Of a stretch of 64,000 bases of DNA, positions 56,266 through 64,000 are shown one piece after another. The stretch is from contig NZ_SEMB01000002.1 of the NCBI RefSeq assembly GCF_004153225.1, positions 1 through 64,000 on the forward strand, in the 5' to 3' direction. A model generated the notes under the pieces. The model did not search any database, was not told the DNA's origin, and worked only from the letters and a program-made list of their open reading frames with translations. Source of the stretch: Sporolactobacillus sp. THM7-7 (GTDB lineage Bacteria > Bacillota > Bacilli > Bacillales > Sporolactobacillaceae). A program made the position numbers and the translations under genes. Each line of letters starts with the position of its first letter. The stretch's first letter is position 1.

Positions 56266-56759
56266 GACACATTTTCCAGCAATCGTTGATAAAAGTGGAC
56301 ATCGTGCCACTGATTAAACTTAAAGCCCACTTCCCGAAAGCATCCCACGTAACTAAAGCCAAATTTTTGATGCAACGCAATACTTCCGGCGTTCCCGTCG
56401 GTAATACCGGAAACAAGCGTATGATAGCCGAGGCTTTGTGTCCGCTCAATCATTTCTTTCATCAGGCGGCTGCCGACTCCTTTTCCCCTGTAATCTTTTG
56501 ATATGTAAATGGACAGCTCTGCCGAATGGATGTAGGCCGGTTTCTTTCGGTACTTGGAAAGCGAACAGTATCCAAGCACTCGTTCTTGTTCTTCGGCAAC
56601 GATAATCGGGTATCTATTTCCGTGACCGAGAAACCATTCCCGCCTCTCTTCGAGCGTTTGCTCCTCTATATCGAAGCTTGCGGCCAGGTTGCGTACCGCG
56701 TCGTTATAAATTTCCGTCATCTCGGGCAGATCGTTTATATGCGCGTCTCTGATTTTCAT
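56250..56759 (-). CDS. GNAT acetyltransferase (phosphinothricin-type)
   Basis: A 169-residue GNAT starting MKIRDAHINDLPEMTEIYND. The acetyl-CoA pyrophosphate loop is SKDYRGKGVGSRLMKEMI (about residues 87-104); the C-terminal blocks SIALHQKFGFSYVGCFREVG and KFNQWHDVHFYQR are typical of the Pat/Bar/YwnH branch, which acetylates phosphinothricin, methionine sulfoximine or similar amino acids. Substrate is inferred from family only. The ATG at 56759 follows GAGGTGATG. Confidence 0.85.
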   Translation of the reverse strand: MKIRDAHINDLPEMTEIYNDAVRNLAASFDIEEQTLEERREWFLGHGNRYPIIVAEEQERVLGYCSLSKYRKKPAYIHSAELSIYISKDYRGKGVGSRLMKEMIERTQSLGYHTLVSGITDGNAGSIALHQKFGFSYVGCFREVGFKFNQWHDVHFYQRLLENVSDTAE

Positions 56760-56830
56760 CGGCATCACCTCGGTCGGCAGATTTTTCTCTGAGAAAAGAG
56801 AATGATTTGACGCTCAGGCATTCAACAGTG

Positions 56831-57355
56831 TTATTCAGCGTACCAGTCGAAAGTTTTTGACAACTGATCCACGCGTCTTCCGGAATAGTTGTAATAATGG
56901 ACGGCGATTTCCTTTTGTCCCGGTTCCAGATCGAGAATCACATAAGTGCCCTCGCGATAGTTACGGGGCAGACGCAAACTGCCGGGATTAATAAAAAGAA
57001 CGCCGGCTTCTTTAAAGGTCTCCGCAACGTGTGTATGACCGAAACAGACGACCTGAACGTTTTCCTCAAGTCCCCGGTAGAGGAGCTTCGCCGGCGAACG
57101 TCTGACATCCAAAAGATGCCCGTGCGCAACTAGGAACTTCAGCGGACCGAGCCGCTGAACGCTTTCATCCGGGTAGGCGCCGGGAAAGTCGCAGTTTCCC
57201 TCGACCGTCAGATAGTCTTGAATCTCTGATGCTTCCGGATCGAGTTCGGAGTCGCCGCAATGAATAAAGGCTTCCACCTTCCCCTTGTAGCGCATCTTTA
57301 GATCGGCTACTTCTCTTGTCATGCCATGCGTGTCGCTGACGATCAGCCATTTCAT
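56831..57355 (-). CDS. ysnB: YfcE/MJ0936-type metallophosphoesterase YsnB
   Basis: A 174-residue calcineurin-like phosphodiesterase. Metal ligands: SDTHG (residues 7-11), CGDSE (about 33), GNCD (about 53), HGH (about 77), GHTHVAE (about 106). The natural substrate is unknown for this family. The start overlaps the rdgB stop by 4 nt in an rph-rdgB-ysnB run identical to B. subtilis. Confidence 0.92.
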   Translation of the reverse strand: MKWLIVSDTHGMTREVADLKMRYKGKVEAFIHCGDSELDPEASEIQDYLTVEGNCDFPGAYPDESVQRLGPLKFLVAHGHLLDVRRSPAKLLYRGLEENVQVVCFGHTHVAETFKEAGVLFINPGSLRLPRNYREGTYVILDLEPGQKEIAVHYYNYSGRRVDQLSKTFDWYAE

Positions 57356-57957
57356 TGATCATCACCGACCCAACCGATCCACTTTTCGCGCAGAAGCCGA
57401 AGCGCTCGGGCGCGATGACTCATTTTATTTTTTTCCGCATCGCCCATCTCCGCGAACGTCATCTGTCTCTCCGGAATAAGAAAAACCGGGTCATAGCCAA
57501 ATCCGTTCTCACCTCTTCGTTCTGTCGTAATCATGCCCGGGCAGCGCCCTTCGACGAAGCGGGTCGGCTTTCCGGGCTGGCTGAGGGCAAGAACACAGAC
57601 GAAGTGAGCCGTCCGCCTCTCTGCGGGAACCCCTTCCAGTTTTCCGAGCAGTTTGTCGATGTTTTTCTCGCTGTTTTTTTCAGGGCCCGAATAGCGGGCG
57701 GAATAAATGCCGGGCTCGCCGTTTAGCGCGTCGACGACCAGTCCGGAATCATCGGCGATCGTTATTCTGTTCAGCTTTTTTGACAGAGTCTCTGCTTTCA
57801 GCGCGGCATTTTCCCGAAACGTCTTTCCTGTCTCCGGAACGTCAATGTCAACGCCAGCATCTTTCAGCGAACGGACGTCGACATCAAAATCAGCCAGCAA
57901 AGCTTTAATTTCCTTGATTTTCCCTTGGTTATTGGATGCAATCAGAATTTCAGTCAC
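57352..57957 (-). CDS. rdgB: XTP/dITP pyrophosphatase (RdgB/HAM1)
   Basis: A 201-residue house-cleaning nucleotidase removing dITP and XTP. Motifs: [11 protein letters not shown] (residues 7-17), [22 protein letters not shown] (Asp catalytic, about 67-88), [15 protein letters not shown] (about 149-163) and SHRARALR near the C-terminus. Overlaps both neighbours by 4 nt, so the three genes are translationally coupled. Confidence 0.96.
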   Translation of the reverse strand: MTEILIASNNQGKIKEIKALLADFDVDVRSLKDAGVDIDVPETGKTFRENAALKAETLSKKLNRITIADDSGLVVDALNGEPGIYSARYSGPEKNSEKNIDKLLGKLEGVPAERRTAHFVCVLALSQPGKPTRFVEGRCPGMITTERRGENGFGYDPVFLIPERQMTFAEMGDAEKNKMSHRARALRLLREKWIGWVGDDQ

Positions 57958-58712
57958 TTCTCTGCTTCCACCTTTTGTTCGGTCAGTATATCGCCGATAA
58001 CGGTTTTTTGGGCTTCAATCAGTTCCTTGATCCCTTTTTTTGCGAGACGGAGCAAAATGGCCAGCTGATCGTCGTTGAAGGTGGCCTCTTCGCCTGTCCC
58101 CTGAATCTCAACAAACTCGCCCCTGCCGGTCATCACAATGTTCATATCGACGTCGGTTGTAGAGTCCTCCCTGTAACACAGATCAAGGATCGGGCCATAT
58201 TCCGGATGGATCCCGACCGAAGTTGCCGCAAGAAAGGTGTTCACCGGCATTTTCTCGATTTGTTTTTTCTCCAGCGCCTTTTTGAATGCGAGAACCATAG
58301 CAACAAACGCTCCGGTAATGGAAGCGGTCCGCGTTCCGCCGTCGGCCTGGATCACGTCGCAGTCAATCCAAAGCGTTCGTTCGCCCATCTCATTCAGATC
58401 GACGACCGCACGAAGCGCCCGGCCGATTAATCGCTGAATTTCCATCGTCCGACCGCCTACTTTCCCGCGAACCGACTCACGTACCGTGCGTTCCGGAGTC
58501 GCCCTCGGCAGCATCGCATACTCTGCCGTAATCCATCCCTTTTTCTGGCCGCGCATGAACGGAGGGACCCGGTCCTCGATCGTTGCGTTGCAAATCACTT
58601 TCGTCCGGCCGACAGTCATCAGCACGGAGCCTTCCGGATGTATTGTAAAATCAGGAAAAATCTGAACGGGTCTCAATTCATCGCTTGCTCTTCCATCTGG
58701 TCTCATAGACAA
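57954..58712 (-). CDS. rph: Ribonuclease PH
   Basis: A 252-residue phosphorolytic 3'-5' exoribonuclease that trims tRNA precursors. Family blocks: [15 protein letters not shown] at the N-terminus, [20 protein letters not shown], the active-site [13 protein letters not shown], and [22 protein letters not shown]. First gene of rph-rdgB-ysnB. Confidence 0.97.
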   Translation of the reverse strand: MSMRPDGRASDELRPVQIFPDFTIHPEGSVLMTVGRTKVICNATIEDRVPPFMRGQKKGWITAEYAMLPRATPERTVRESVRGKVGGRTMEIQRLIGRALRAVVDLNEMGERTLWIDCDVIQADGGTRTASITGAFVAMVLAFKKALEKKQIEKMPVNTFLAATSVGIHPEYGPILDLCYREDSTTDVDMNIVMTGRGEFVEIQGTGEEATFNDDQLAILLRLAKKGIKELIEAQKTVIGDILTEQKVEAEK

Positions 58713-58752
58713 AAAATTCCTCCAGGTAATGATTATTTGATAATCTGTCCGT

Positions 58753-58779
58753 AAAAAAGGGGCAGCATCGCTACCCTTC
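58753..58779 (-). terminator. Terminator after gerM
   Basis: Stem AAGGGTAGC / GCTGCCCCTT (one bulge) with a 3-nt loop, then TTTTTTAC on the minus strand. Confidence 0.8.
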
Positions 58780-58830
58780 TTACTATACCATATTTTTTTT
58801 ATTTGATTACAGACCCGCCTCGCACATCTT

Positions 58831-59847
58831 CTACAGACCGGATCGATCCACCATGGAACGGGAAACCGGTCCCGATAACTTCTTCCCGGACTCCAGCGTC
58901 AGCTTGCCTGACCCGCCGACTTCAATCGACACCTTCTGAATGCCCTTTTCACCGGTCATGGTCAGGACGAGGCTCTCCAGCGCTGCGTCACTGATGGTTT
59001 TTGACACCTTGTTTGTGTAAATCGCCGGATTAAAGCACAAATGCACGACCCCTTCTCTAACGACCGGTTTTTCGACCAGCTCCGTTCCCGGATTAAAAAC
59101 AGAGATATAGGCGCTGTCCGCCGGTTCGTGGATCACGGCATTTACCAATTTGCTTAGCCGATCCATTCCTTTTCCGGCTACACGTACCGTAACCGGCACA
59201 AAGTAGGGTTCTCCCTTGTTGGAAGACATATAGTACACGGTAACGGGATCGCTGCCTGTCACATCCGCCACGCCGCTGAACGTGGTATTGATCCCGTCCG
59301 AGCGGTCAAGCCCCCGGCCGATCGATCGTCTGCTGTCCGGCCATTCATTCAATACCCTTCCTTCGACACGGATGGCCACCTTTCGAATCGCGTCAAATTG
59401 TGTCAGTGTCCAGACAATCGACTGAACGACCCGGGCCTGTTCGCTTTCGGGAGTCTCCAGCAGTTCTTTGGAAAAATCGGCCGTCAGTGTCCCCTTTTCC
59501 AAGGATACGCTTTTCACGGCGGTCTCCGGCGGTAAAACGGCTTGAAACCCATTCGGTAAAAGGTTCGTGACCGGCCCGTCTTTTACGAGATAATCCAACA
59601 CCTGCCGGGCCGGCTGATCCGATTCTGGCAGCGCCATCATCTGCGGGACCAGCCGGCCGTTGGCATCGACTAAGTACAGTTCTCTCTGAGCGGTTTCCGG
59701 TTTCTTTTCCGGTTTGTTCAGTTCCGACTCGCTGTTCACGTACTCGACGCTGTTCGGCTTTCGATCGGCCGTCGTACAGCCGGACGTTACAACGATACAT
59801 ACGAGCAGCAGAGCGCCTGCAAGCGCAACGAGCGGGCGCCGATACAT
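58831..59847 (-). CDS. gerM: Sporulation/germination protein GerM
   Basis: A 338-residue exported protein: N-terminal hydrophobic signal ([15 protein letters not shown]) ending in a slightly atypical lipobox TSGC (Cys24), then two GerMN domains (about residues 60-180 and 205-330, the latter with [20 protein letters not shown]). In B. subtilis it is needed for normal cortex and germination, and its GerMN domains bind the SpoIIIAG ring and SpoIIQ. In B. subtilis racE and ysmB lie between gerE and gerM; here they are absent. Confidence 0.93.
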   Translation of the reverse strand: MYRRPLVALAGALLLVCIVVTSGCTTADRKPNSVEYVNSESELNKPEKKPETAQRELYLVDANGRLVPQMMALPESDQPARQVLDYLVKDGPVTNLLPNGFQAVLPPETAVKSVSLEKGTLTADFSKELLETPESEQARVVQSIVWTLTQFDAIRKVAIRVEGRVLNEWPDSRRSIGRGLDRSDGINTTFSGVADVTGSDPVTVYYMSSNKGEPYFVPVTVRVAGKGMDRLSKLVNAVIHEPADSAYISVFNPGTELVEKPVVREGVVHLCFNPAIYTNKVSKTISDAALESLVLTMTGEKGIQKVSIEVGGSGKLTLESGKKLSGPVSRSMVDRSGL

Positions 59848-59939
59848 GAGAGCATTCCCTCCTCCCTGGGGGTTGTACTATCATGTATACGAGCGATCTG
59901 GCGAAATAGACCCTTTTTGTCCTCTCTTTCGATTTATGC

Positions 59940-59977
59940 CGCAAAAACAACAGCCGGCCCTTTTGCCGGAGCCGGCC
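59940..59977 (-). terminator. Terminator after gerE
   Basis: GC stem CCGGCCGGC / GGGCCGGC with a 10-nt loop followed by TGTTGTTTTT on the minus strand, immediately beyond the gerE stop. Confidence 0.85.
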
Positions 59978-59981
59978 GGTC

Positions 59982-60206
59982 TTAAAGCTTCAGTTCTCCA
60001 AGCCTGAGCAGTTCAACAACCGCCTGGGAACGTCCTTTAACACCAAGCTTCTGCATGGTGTTTGATATGTGGTTGCGGACTGTCTTCTCACTAATAAAGA
60101 GTTCTTTTGCGATTTCCCGCGTGGTCTTGTCTTGGACCAGTAATTCGAAAACTTCTCTTTCCCTCTTTGTTAGCAAAGGTTTTGGACGATGGTATTCTTC
60201 CTTCAA
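59982..60206 (-). CDS. gerE: Late mother-cell transcription regulator GerE
   Basis: A 74-residue LuxR-type DNA-binding protein: KPLLTKREREVFELLVQDKT then TREIAKELFISEKTVRNHIS (helix-turn-helix about residues 30-50) and GVKGRSQAVVELL. GerE acts with sigma-K to switch coat genes on and off. I place the start at the second of two adjacent TTG codons, 8 nt after AAGGAGG, because this gives exactly the B. subtilis length. A longer reading of 82 residues would put the ribosome-binding site inside the gene. Confidence 0.95.
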   Translation of the reverse strand: MKEEYHRPKPLLTKREREVFELLVQDKTTREIAKELFISEKTVRNHISNTMQKLGVKGRSQAVVELLRLGELKL

Positions 60207-60332
60207 CAATTCCCCCTCCTTGCTCAGCAAAAGAGCGGGCGGGGAAGGCTTTTAGTCCCTATTATTTTATGAAGGCGTCCAATATTTTGTGAGCGCTATT
60301 CGAAAAAATGGTTATCCGATAATGCGATGCAG

Positions 60333-61130
60333 TTACTCTTTGTCGCTGCCGAAAAAGTCTTTGAAAGACTGAACGAGCGTTGCACGGTTCAGTTCCGCGA
60401 TCGATGTAGTCAGCGGAATGCCTTTTGGGCAAACCTCGACGCAGTTCTGCGAGTTGCCGCAGCCCTCGATACCGCCCTTGCCCATGATCGTATGAAGCCG
60501 CTCGGTCTTGTGCAGCGCACCGGTCGGATGTGCATTAAACAGGCGAACCTGGGAAAGCGGGGCGGGACCGATAAAATCGGATTTGCTGTTCACATTCGGG
60601 CATGCTTCGAGGCAAACCCCGCATGTCATACATTTCGACAGTTCATAGGCCCACTCGCGTTTGCTTTCGGCCATCCGGGGCCCGGCTCCAAGGTCATAGG
60701 TCCCGTCAATCGGGATCCAGGCTTTGACCCGTTTCAAGGCGTCGAACATCCGGCTGCGGTCGACCACGAGATCGCGGACAATCGGAAAGGTTTTCATCGG
60801 TGCGAGACGAATCGGTTTTTCCAGCTTGTCAATCAGAGCAGTGCAGGCTTGGCGCGGTCTGCCGTTAATCATCATCGAGCAGGCGCCGCATACCTCTTCC
60901 AGACAGTTCATTTCCCACTGCGGCGGCGATGTCTCTTCCCCCTTCGTGTTGACGGGACGGCGGCGGATCGCCATTAAGGCGGAAATCACGTTCATATTTT
61001 TGCGATACGGTACATCAAAAGATTCTTCGTAAGAGGCCTGATCGGGGCCATCTTGACGGGTAATGATTAATCGGACAGTAGACAATTCCTGCTCACTGCC
61101 CTGTTTTCTCTCTTCACTAGCGACGCTCAT
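60333..61130 (-). CDS. sdhB: Succinate dehydrogenase iron-sulfur subunit
   Basis: A 265-residue SdhB. Cluster ligands: 2Fe-2S CLEEVCGACSMMINGRPRQAC (split here as CLEEVCGAC and QAC), 4Fe-4S CMTCGVCLEACPN and 3Fe-4S CGNSQNCVEVCPKGIPL. It carries electrons from SdhA to the diheme SdhC. Slightly longer than the B. subtilis protein at the N-terminus. Last gene of sdhCAB. Confidence 0.97.
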   Translation of the reverse strand: MSVASEERKQGSEQELSTVRLIITRQDGPDQASYEESFDVPYRKNMNVISALMAIRRRPVNTKGEETSPPQWEMNCLEEVCGACSMMINGRPRQACTALIDKLEKPIRLAPMKTFPIVRDLVVDRSRMFDALKRVKAWIPIDGTYDLGAGPRMAESKREWAYELSKCMTCGVCLEACPNVNSKSDFIGPAPLSQVRLFNAHPTGALHKTERLHTIMGKGGIEGCGNSQNCVEVCPKGIPLTTSIAELNRATLVQSFKDFFGSDKE

Positions 61131-61143
61131 GCTCGTTCCCCCT

Positions 61144-62895
61144 TTAATGCGCTTTTGTATAGTCGCGTTTGACCGGTTTAATTAACGAGATATCAACATC
61201 TTCGTATTCGAAATCGGGACCGTTTTTCTCCGGATTAAATTTGGCTTTCGTCGTCTTCAGCCATTCTTCGTCGTTGCGTTCAGGAAATTCCGGCTTGTAA
61301 TGAGCTCCCCGGCTCTCGTTCCGGTTGTAGGCGCCAAGCGTAATCACCCGGGCAAGTTCCAGCATATTCCACAACTGACGCGTGAACGAGGCCCCGCTGT
61401 TGTTCCATTTCGACGTATCGTTGATGTCGATATTTTTAAACCGCTCCATCAGCTCCTGTATTTTCTCATCCGTTTCAAGCAGGGTCTTATTCTCACGGAC
61501 AACGGTAACGTAACGAGTCATCCATTCCCCCAGTTCTTTATGGATCGCATAGGCGTTTTCCTTTCCGTCAAGCGCCGTGATCGCTTCGAATTTATCCTGT
61601 TCCCGCTTCAGAGCATCGTCATAGAGCCTGGAAGAGACATCCTCGCTCGGTTTATCGAGATTTTTGACATACTGCACCGCATTCGGCCCGGCGACCATTC
61701 CGCCGTACAGGGAAGACACAAGAGAATTGGCGCCGAGACGGTTGGCCCCGTGATACTGATACTCGCACTCCCCGCAGGCAAACAGGCCGTCGATATTGGT
61801 CATCTGGTTGAAGTCAACCCACAGGCCGCCCATGGAATAATGAACGGCCGGAAAGACTTTCATCGGCACCTTGTGGGGATCTTCGCCGACAAATTTTTCA
61901 TAAATATCGATAATACCGCCCAGTTTGACATCCAGTTCGTGCGGATCTTTGAAAGAGAGATCGAGATACACCATGTTCTCGCCGTTGATCCCGAGGTGCT
62001 GATTTATGCAAACATCGAAAATCTCGCGTGTCGCTATATCCCTGGGCACGAGATTGCCGTACAGCGGATACTTCTCCTCGAGGAAGTACCACGGTTTGCC
62101 GTTCTTATACGTCCAGACCCGTCCGCCTTCACCGCGGGCAGACTCGCTCATCAGCCTCAGCTTATCGTCTCCCGGAATCGCCGTCGGGTGGATCTGAATA
62201 AACTCACCGTTCGCAAAGTAGGCCCCTTGCTGATACAGGCTCGAAGCGGCGGATCCGGTATTGATCATAGAGTTTGTCGACTTTCCGAAAACCATCCCCA
62301 ACCCTCCGGACGCGATGATGACCGCATCACCTCGGAAGACGGAAATGTCCATCGTTTTCATGTCCTGAACCACGATCCCGCGGCAGACCTGTTCGTCATC
62401 GATCACCGCCGAGAGAAATTCCGTATATTCATGCTTATGCACCAGGCCTTCTACTTCATACCGTCTCACCTGTTCATCCATTGCGTAAAGCAGCTGCTGT
62501 CCGGTCGTTGCCCCCGCATAAGCGGTACGGTGGTATTGCGTCCCGCCGAATCGGCGGAAATCAAGCAGGCCTTCGGGTGTGCGGTTGAACATCACGCCCA
62601 TACGGTCCATCAGATGGATGATTCCCGGTGCCGCCTCGCACATTCCCTTTACCGGAGGCTGGTTGGCCAGAAAGTCTCCGCTGTATACCGTATCGTAGAA
62701 GTGCTGCCAGGTCGAATCCCCTTCGCCCTTTGTGTTTACCGCGCCGTTGATTCCCCCTTGGGCACAGACTGAATGTGAGCGCTTTACAGGAACCACTGAA
62801 AACAGTTCCACTTCGACTCCTGCCTCCGCCGCCTTTACCGTGGACATTAATCCGGCCAGACCGCCGCCGACAACGATGATTTTCGATTTACTCAA
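61144..62895 (-). CDS. sdhA: Succinate dehydrogenase flavoprotein subunit
   Basis: A 583-residue SdhA. FAD dinucleotide fold VVGGGLAGLMSTVKAAEAG (residues 8-26), flavinylated His in SHSVCAQGGINGAVN, substrate loop HPTAIPGDDKL and catalytic Arg in RGEGGRVW. It starts at TTG, 9 nt after AAGGAG, one of several TTG starts in the window. It oxidises succinate at the membrane face. 13 bp separate it from sdhB. Confidence 0.97.
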   Translation of the reverse strand: MSKSKIIVVGGGLAGLMSTVKAAEAGVEVELFSVVPVKRSHSVCAQGGINGAVNTKGEGDSTWQHFYDTVYSGDFLANQPPVKGMCEAAPGIIHLMDRMGVMFNRTPEGLLDFRRFGGTQYHRTAYAGATTGQQLLYAMDEQVRRYEVEGLVHKHEYTEFLSAVIDDEQVCRGIVVQDMKTMDISVFRGDAVIIASGGLGMVFGKSTNSMINTGSAASSLYQQGAYFANGEFIQIHPTAIPGDDKLRLMSESARGEGGRVWTYKNGKPWYFLEEKYPLYGNLVPRDIATREIFDVCINQHLGINGENMVYLDLSFKDPHELDVKLGGIIDIYEKFVGEDPHKVPMKVFPAVHYSMGGLWVDFNQMTNIDGLFACGECEYQYHGANRLGANSLVSSLYGGMVAGPNAVQYVKNLDKPSEDVSSRLYDDALKREQDKFEAITALDGKENAYAIHKELGEWMTRYVTVVRENKTLLETDEKIQELMERFKNIDINDTSKWNNSGASFTRQLWNMLELARVITLGAYNRNESRGAHYKPEFPERNDEEWLKTTKAKFNPEKNGPDFEYEDVDISLIKPVKRDYTKAH

Positions 62896-63016
62896 ATGGG
62901 CTCACTCCTTATACTCTCATCAATTTACGTGCATCGATCACAGGTTCTAGAAGAAGCCAGAAAAAGCCTCAGCCGAAAAATGCCGTCCGAAACTTTGTAC
63001 CGGCATCTAGTGTCTA

Positions 63017-63622
63017 TTAAATAAATGCGAAGACTGCGCTGATCCCGACGTAGCCCAGCAGTACAAAAATAACCGCCGTCGCGTAAGTACCGATTTTTTG
63101 GGCGCGCGGCGTTGCCAGAATGCCCCAGTGTACGCAAAACGACCACAATCCGTTGGAAAAATGGAAAACGGCTGCCAGGACACCGGCTATATAGAAGACG
63201 ACCATCCATGAGTTGCTGAAAATATTGGCCATCATGTCATAACTGAGCGCCGTTCCAAGAGCCATCGCGATCCGCGTCTCCCAAACGTGCCAGGCGATAA
63301 AGATAACAAGAAACAGTCCGGAAATCCGCTGAAGCAGGTACATCCAGTTTCTGAAGAATCCAAACCTGCCGACATTGCTCGTGGCGGTAAAAGCGATGAA
63401 GATGCCGTAAATCCCGTGGAATAATATCGGTAAGTATATGAGGATGACTTCCAGAAACAGCAAAAACGGAAGACTCTCCATAAAAGACGCCGCCTGATTA
63501 AACGCCCCGGGTCCATCGGTTGCCTGGTAATTCACGGTCAGATGAACAATAAGAAAAAGTCCGACCGGAACCACCCCGAGCAAAGAATGCCAGCGGTGCC
63601 GGGCAAAATCATTGTCTGCCAT
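63017..63622 (-). CDS. sdhC: Succinate dehydrogenase cytochrome b558 subunit
   Basis: A 201-residue membrane anchor with five helices. Axial heme His residues are those of HRWHSLLGVVPVG, GIYGIFIAFT-preceding FHG, FIAWHVWETR and FHFSNGLW, as in the B. subtilis diheme type-B anchor. It passes electrons to menaquinone. First gene of the operon; TGGAGGGATGA precedes the ATG. Its presence, with the heme operon, points to a respiratory chain. Confidence 0.95.
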   Translation of the reverse strand: MADNDFARHRWHSLLGVVPVGLFLIVHLTVNYQATDGPGAFNQAASFMESLPFLLFLEVILIYLPILFHGIYGIFIAFTATSNVGRFGFFRNWMYLLQRISGLFLVIFIAWHVWETRIAMALGTALSYDMMANIFSNSWMVVFYIAGVLAAVFHFSNGLWSFCVHWGILATPRAQKIGTYATAVIFVLLGYVGISAVFAFI

Positions 63623-63672
63623 AAACTCATCCCTCCAACAAATGTTAGCGTTTTAATTTTTCTGAACAGTAA

Positions 63673-63687
63673 AGGTACCGCTTTCAC
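63673..63687 (-). promoter_or_regulatory. cre-like site in the sdhC upstream region
   Basis: GTGAAAGCGGTACCT on the minus strand matches WTGNAANCGNWNNCW at all but the first position. It lies 50 bp before the sdhC ATG, where CcpA would block transcription. Confidence 0.5.
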
Positions 63688-63703
63688 AACCCAAATAAAA
63701 TAT

Positions 63704-63741
63704 ATTCGAAAAGTCCGGGAAAAATAGCTGTACCTTTCGAA
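63704..63741. repeat. Inverted repeat TTCGAAAAGT / ACCTTTCGAA
   Basis: The arms enclose CCGGGAAAAATAGCTGT, whose GGGAAAAATAGC core recurs at 11575 and 17781. It lies in the sdhC-yslB spacer. Confidence 0.45.
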
Positions 63742-63811
63742 CAGATTTTAATAGAGGATCGCTTTTCATAGTTTATTGTAAACCTCGGCTATTTTTCAGT
63801 CAATAAAAAAG

Positions 63812-63826
63812 TTGAAAGCGCTATCT
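63812..63826 (+). promoter_or_regulatory. cre site between sdhC and yslB
   Basis: TTGAAAGCGCTATCT matches the CcpA consensus WTGNAANCGNWNNCW at every defined base. It lies 36 bp upstream of the yslB -10 (63862-63867) and about 190 bp upstream of sdhC, so either gene could be its target. Confidence 0.6.
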
Positions 63827-63861
63827 TTTACGGTTTTGTAGAGTCTTTCCGAGAAAAAAGA

Positions 63862-63867
63862 TATAAT
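63862..63867 (+). promoter_or_regulatory. -10 element of yslB
   Basis: TATAAT, 33 bp before the yslB ATG. The -35 is weak: TTGTAG at 63836 would need a 20-bp spacer. Confidence 0.4.
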
Positions 63868-63899
63868 ATATTCATCGATGGAGGGGATGAGGGAGAAAG

Positions 63900-64000
63900 A
63901 TGACAAGAGATAATAGCTTTCCGCGACCCGAACACTATGGCGATCTCAGTGTTCCGGCTTTTGGTTACGAATTGATGAGGAATCAATTACTTCCTGAATT
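63900..64000 (+). CDS. yslB: YslB (DUF2507), N-terminal fragment
   Basis: Thirty-three codons before the window edge, with AGGGAG before the ATG. The stretch PAFGYELMRNQLLPEF resembles the start of B. subtilis YslB (DUF2507). That gene lies between lysC and sdhC in B. subtilis, which agrees with the position here. YslB is a V4R-like small protein of unknown function. Orientation is divergent from sdhC, unlike in some relatives. Confidence 0.65.
   Translation, partial: MTRDNSFPRPEHYGDLSVPAFGYELMRNQLLPE

Noticed and set aside
53204-56760. Anti-phage defence island around the tRNA
   Set aside because: The methyltransferase, GNAT and small gene are ordinary housekeeping or unknown types; no nuclease, helicase, reverse transcriptase or defence-type ATPase is encoded. 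Only the type I toxin-antitoxin pair stands out.
61300-62772. 490-codon plus-strand ORF opposite sdhA
   Set aside because: The sdhA frame is a complete, conserved protein. The antisense frame has no known domain, no ribosome-binding site and His/Arg-rich composition typical of a shadow frame.

Overview
The window is chromosomal DNA of an endospore-forming Firmicute (order Bacillales). The sporulation genes spoVB, safA, coxA, spo0B, spoIVFA, spoIVFB, spoIIB, spoVID, ysxE, lonB, gerM, gerE and yjcZ follow the Bacillus subtilis yrbG-ysnB gene order closely. Several B. subtilis neighbours are missing from their usual places: bofC, comC, maf, hemX, lonA, ysmA, ysmB and racE. An RNase E/G-type gene, which B. 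subtilis lacks, sits upstream of rplU. This fits a Bacillales lineage outside the B. subtilis group; a Sporolactobacillaceae-like relative is a guess. Nearly all genes lie on the minus strand.

Layout. 1-400: 5' end of a transposase and its leader. 400-3420: spoVB, a YrbG-type DUF421 protein, yrzE and yajC. 3440-8400: tgt-queA, a DUF2905 gene, ruvAB and yebC. 8650-11560: coxA, safA and niaR. 11590-15950: spo0B-obg and rplU-prp-rpmA, with rng upstream. 16080-19650: spoIVFAB and minCD. 19930-23400: mreBCD and radC. 23600-29260: a spoIIB-like gene, folC, and valS behind a complete T-box leader. 29355-33270: a small membrane protein, then spoVID with two CotS-type genes. 33550-39890: a second DUF421 protein and the heme genes hemACDBL. 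40200-47200: engB, lonB, clpX, tig, ysoA. 47430-50430: an M29 aminopeptidase, then a LexA-boxed Y-family polymerase with its YolD-like partner. 50660-53850: an Fe-dependent alcohol dehydrogenase, an SDR and a TIGR01906 membrane protein. 53940-55030: tRNA-Arg(TCT), a probable type I toxin-antitoxin pair between the tRNA 3' end and a degenerate copy of it, and a yjcZ-type peptide gene. 55190-56760: a small unknown gene, a methyltransferase and a GNAT. 56830-60210: rph-rdgB-ysnB, gerM, gerE. 60330-64000: sdhCAB and the start of yslB, with CcpA-type sites in between.

Functionally this is mainly core machinery: translation (valS, rplU, rpmA, tig, tgt, queA, obg, engB), shape and division (mreBCD, minCD), recombination and repair (ruvAB, radC, dinB), heme and succinate oxidation, and sporulation. 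SafA and SpoVID are coat morphogens, SpoIVFA/FB controls sigma-K activation, and GerE is the last mother-cell regulator. The most unusual part is the accessory strip 54,090-54,710: a 25-codon holin-like toxin gene convergent with a probable antisense RNA, inside what looks like a decayed integration site in tRNA-Arg. Several short intergenic repeats recur across the window.
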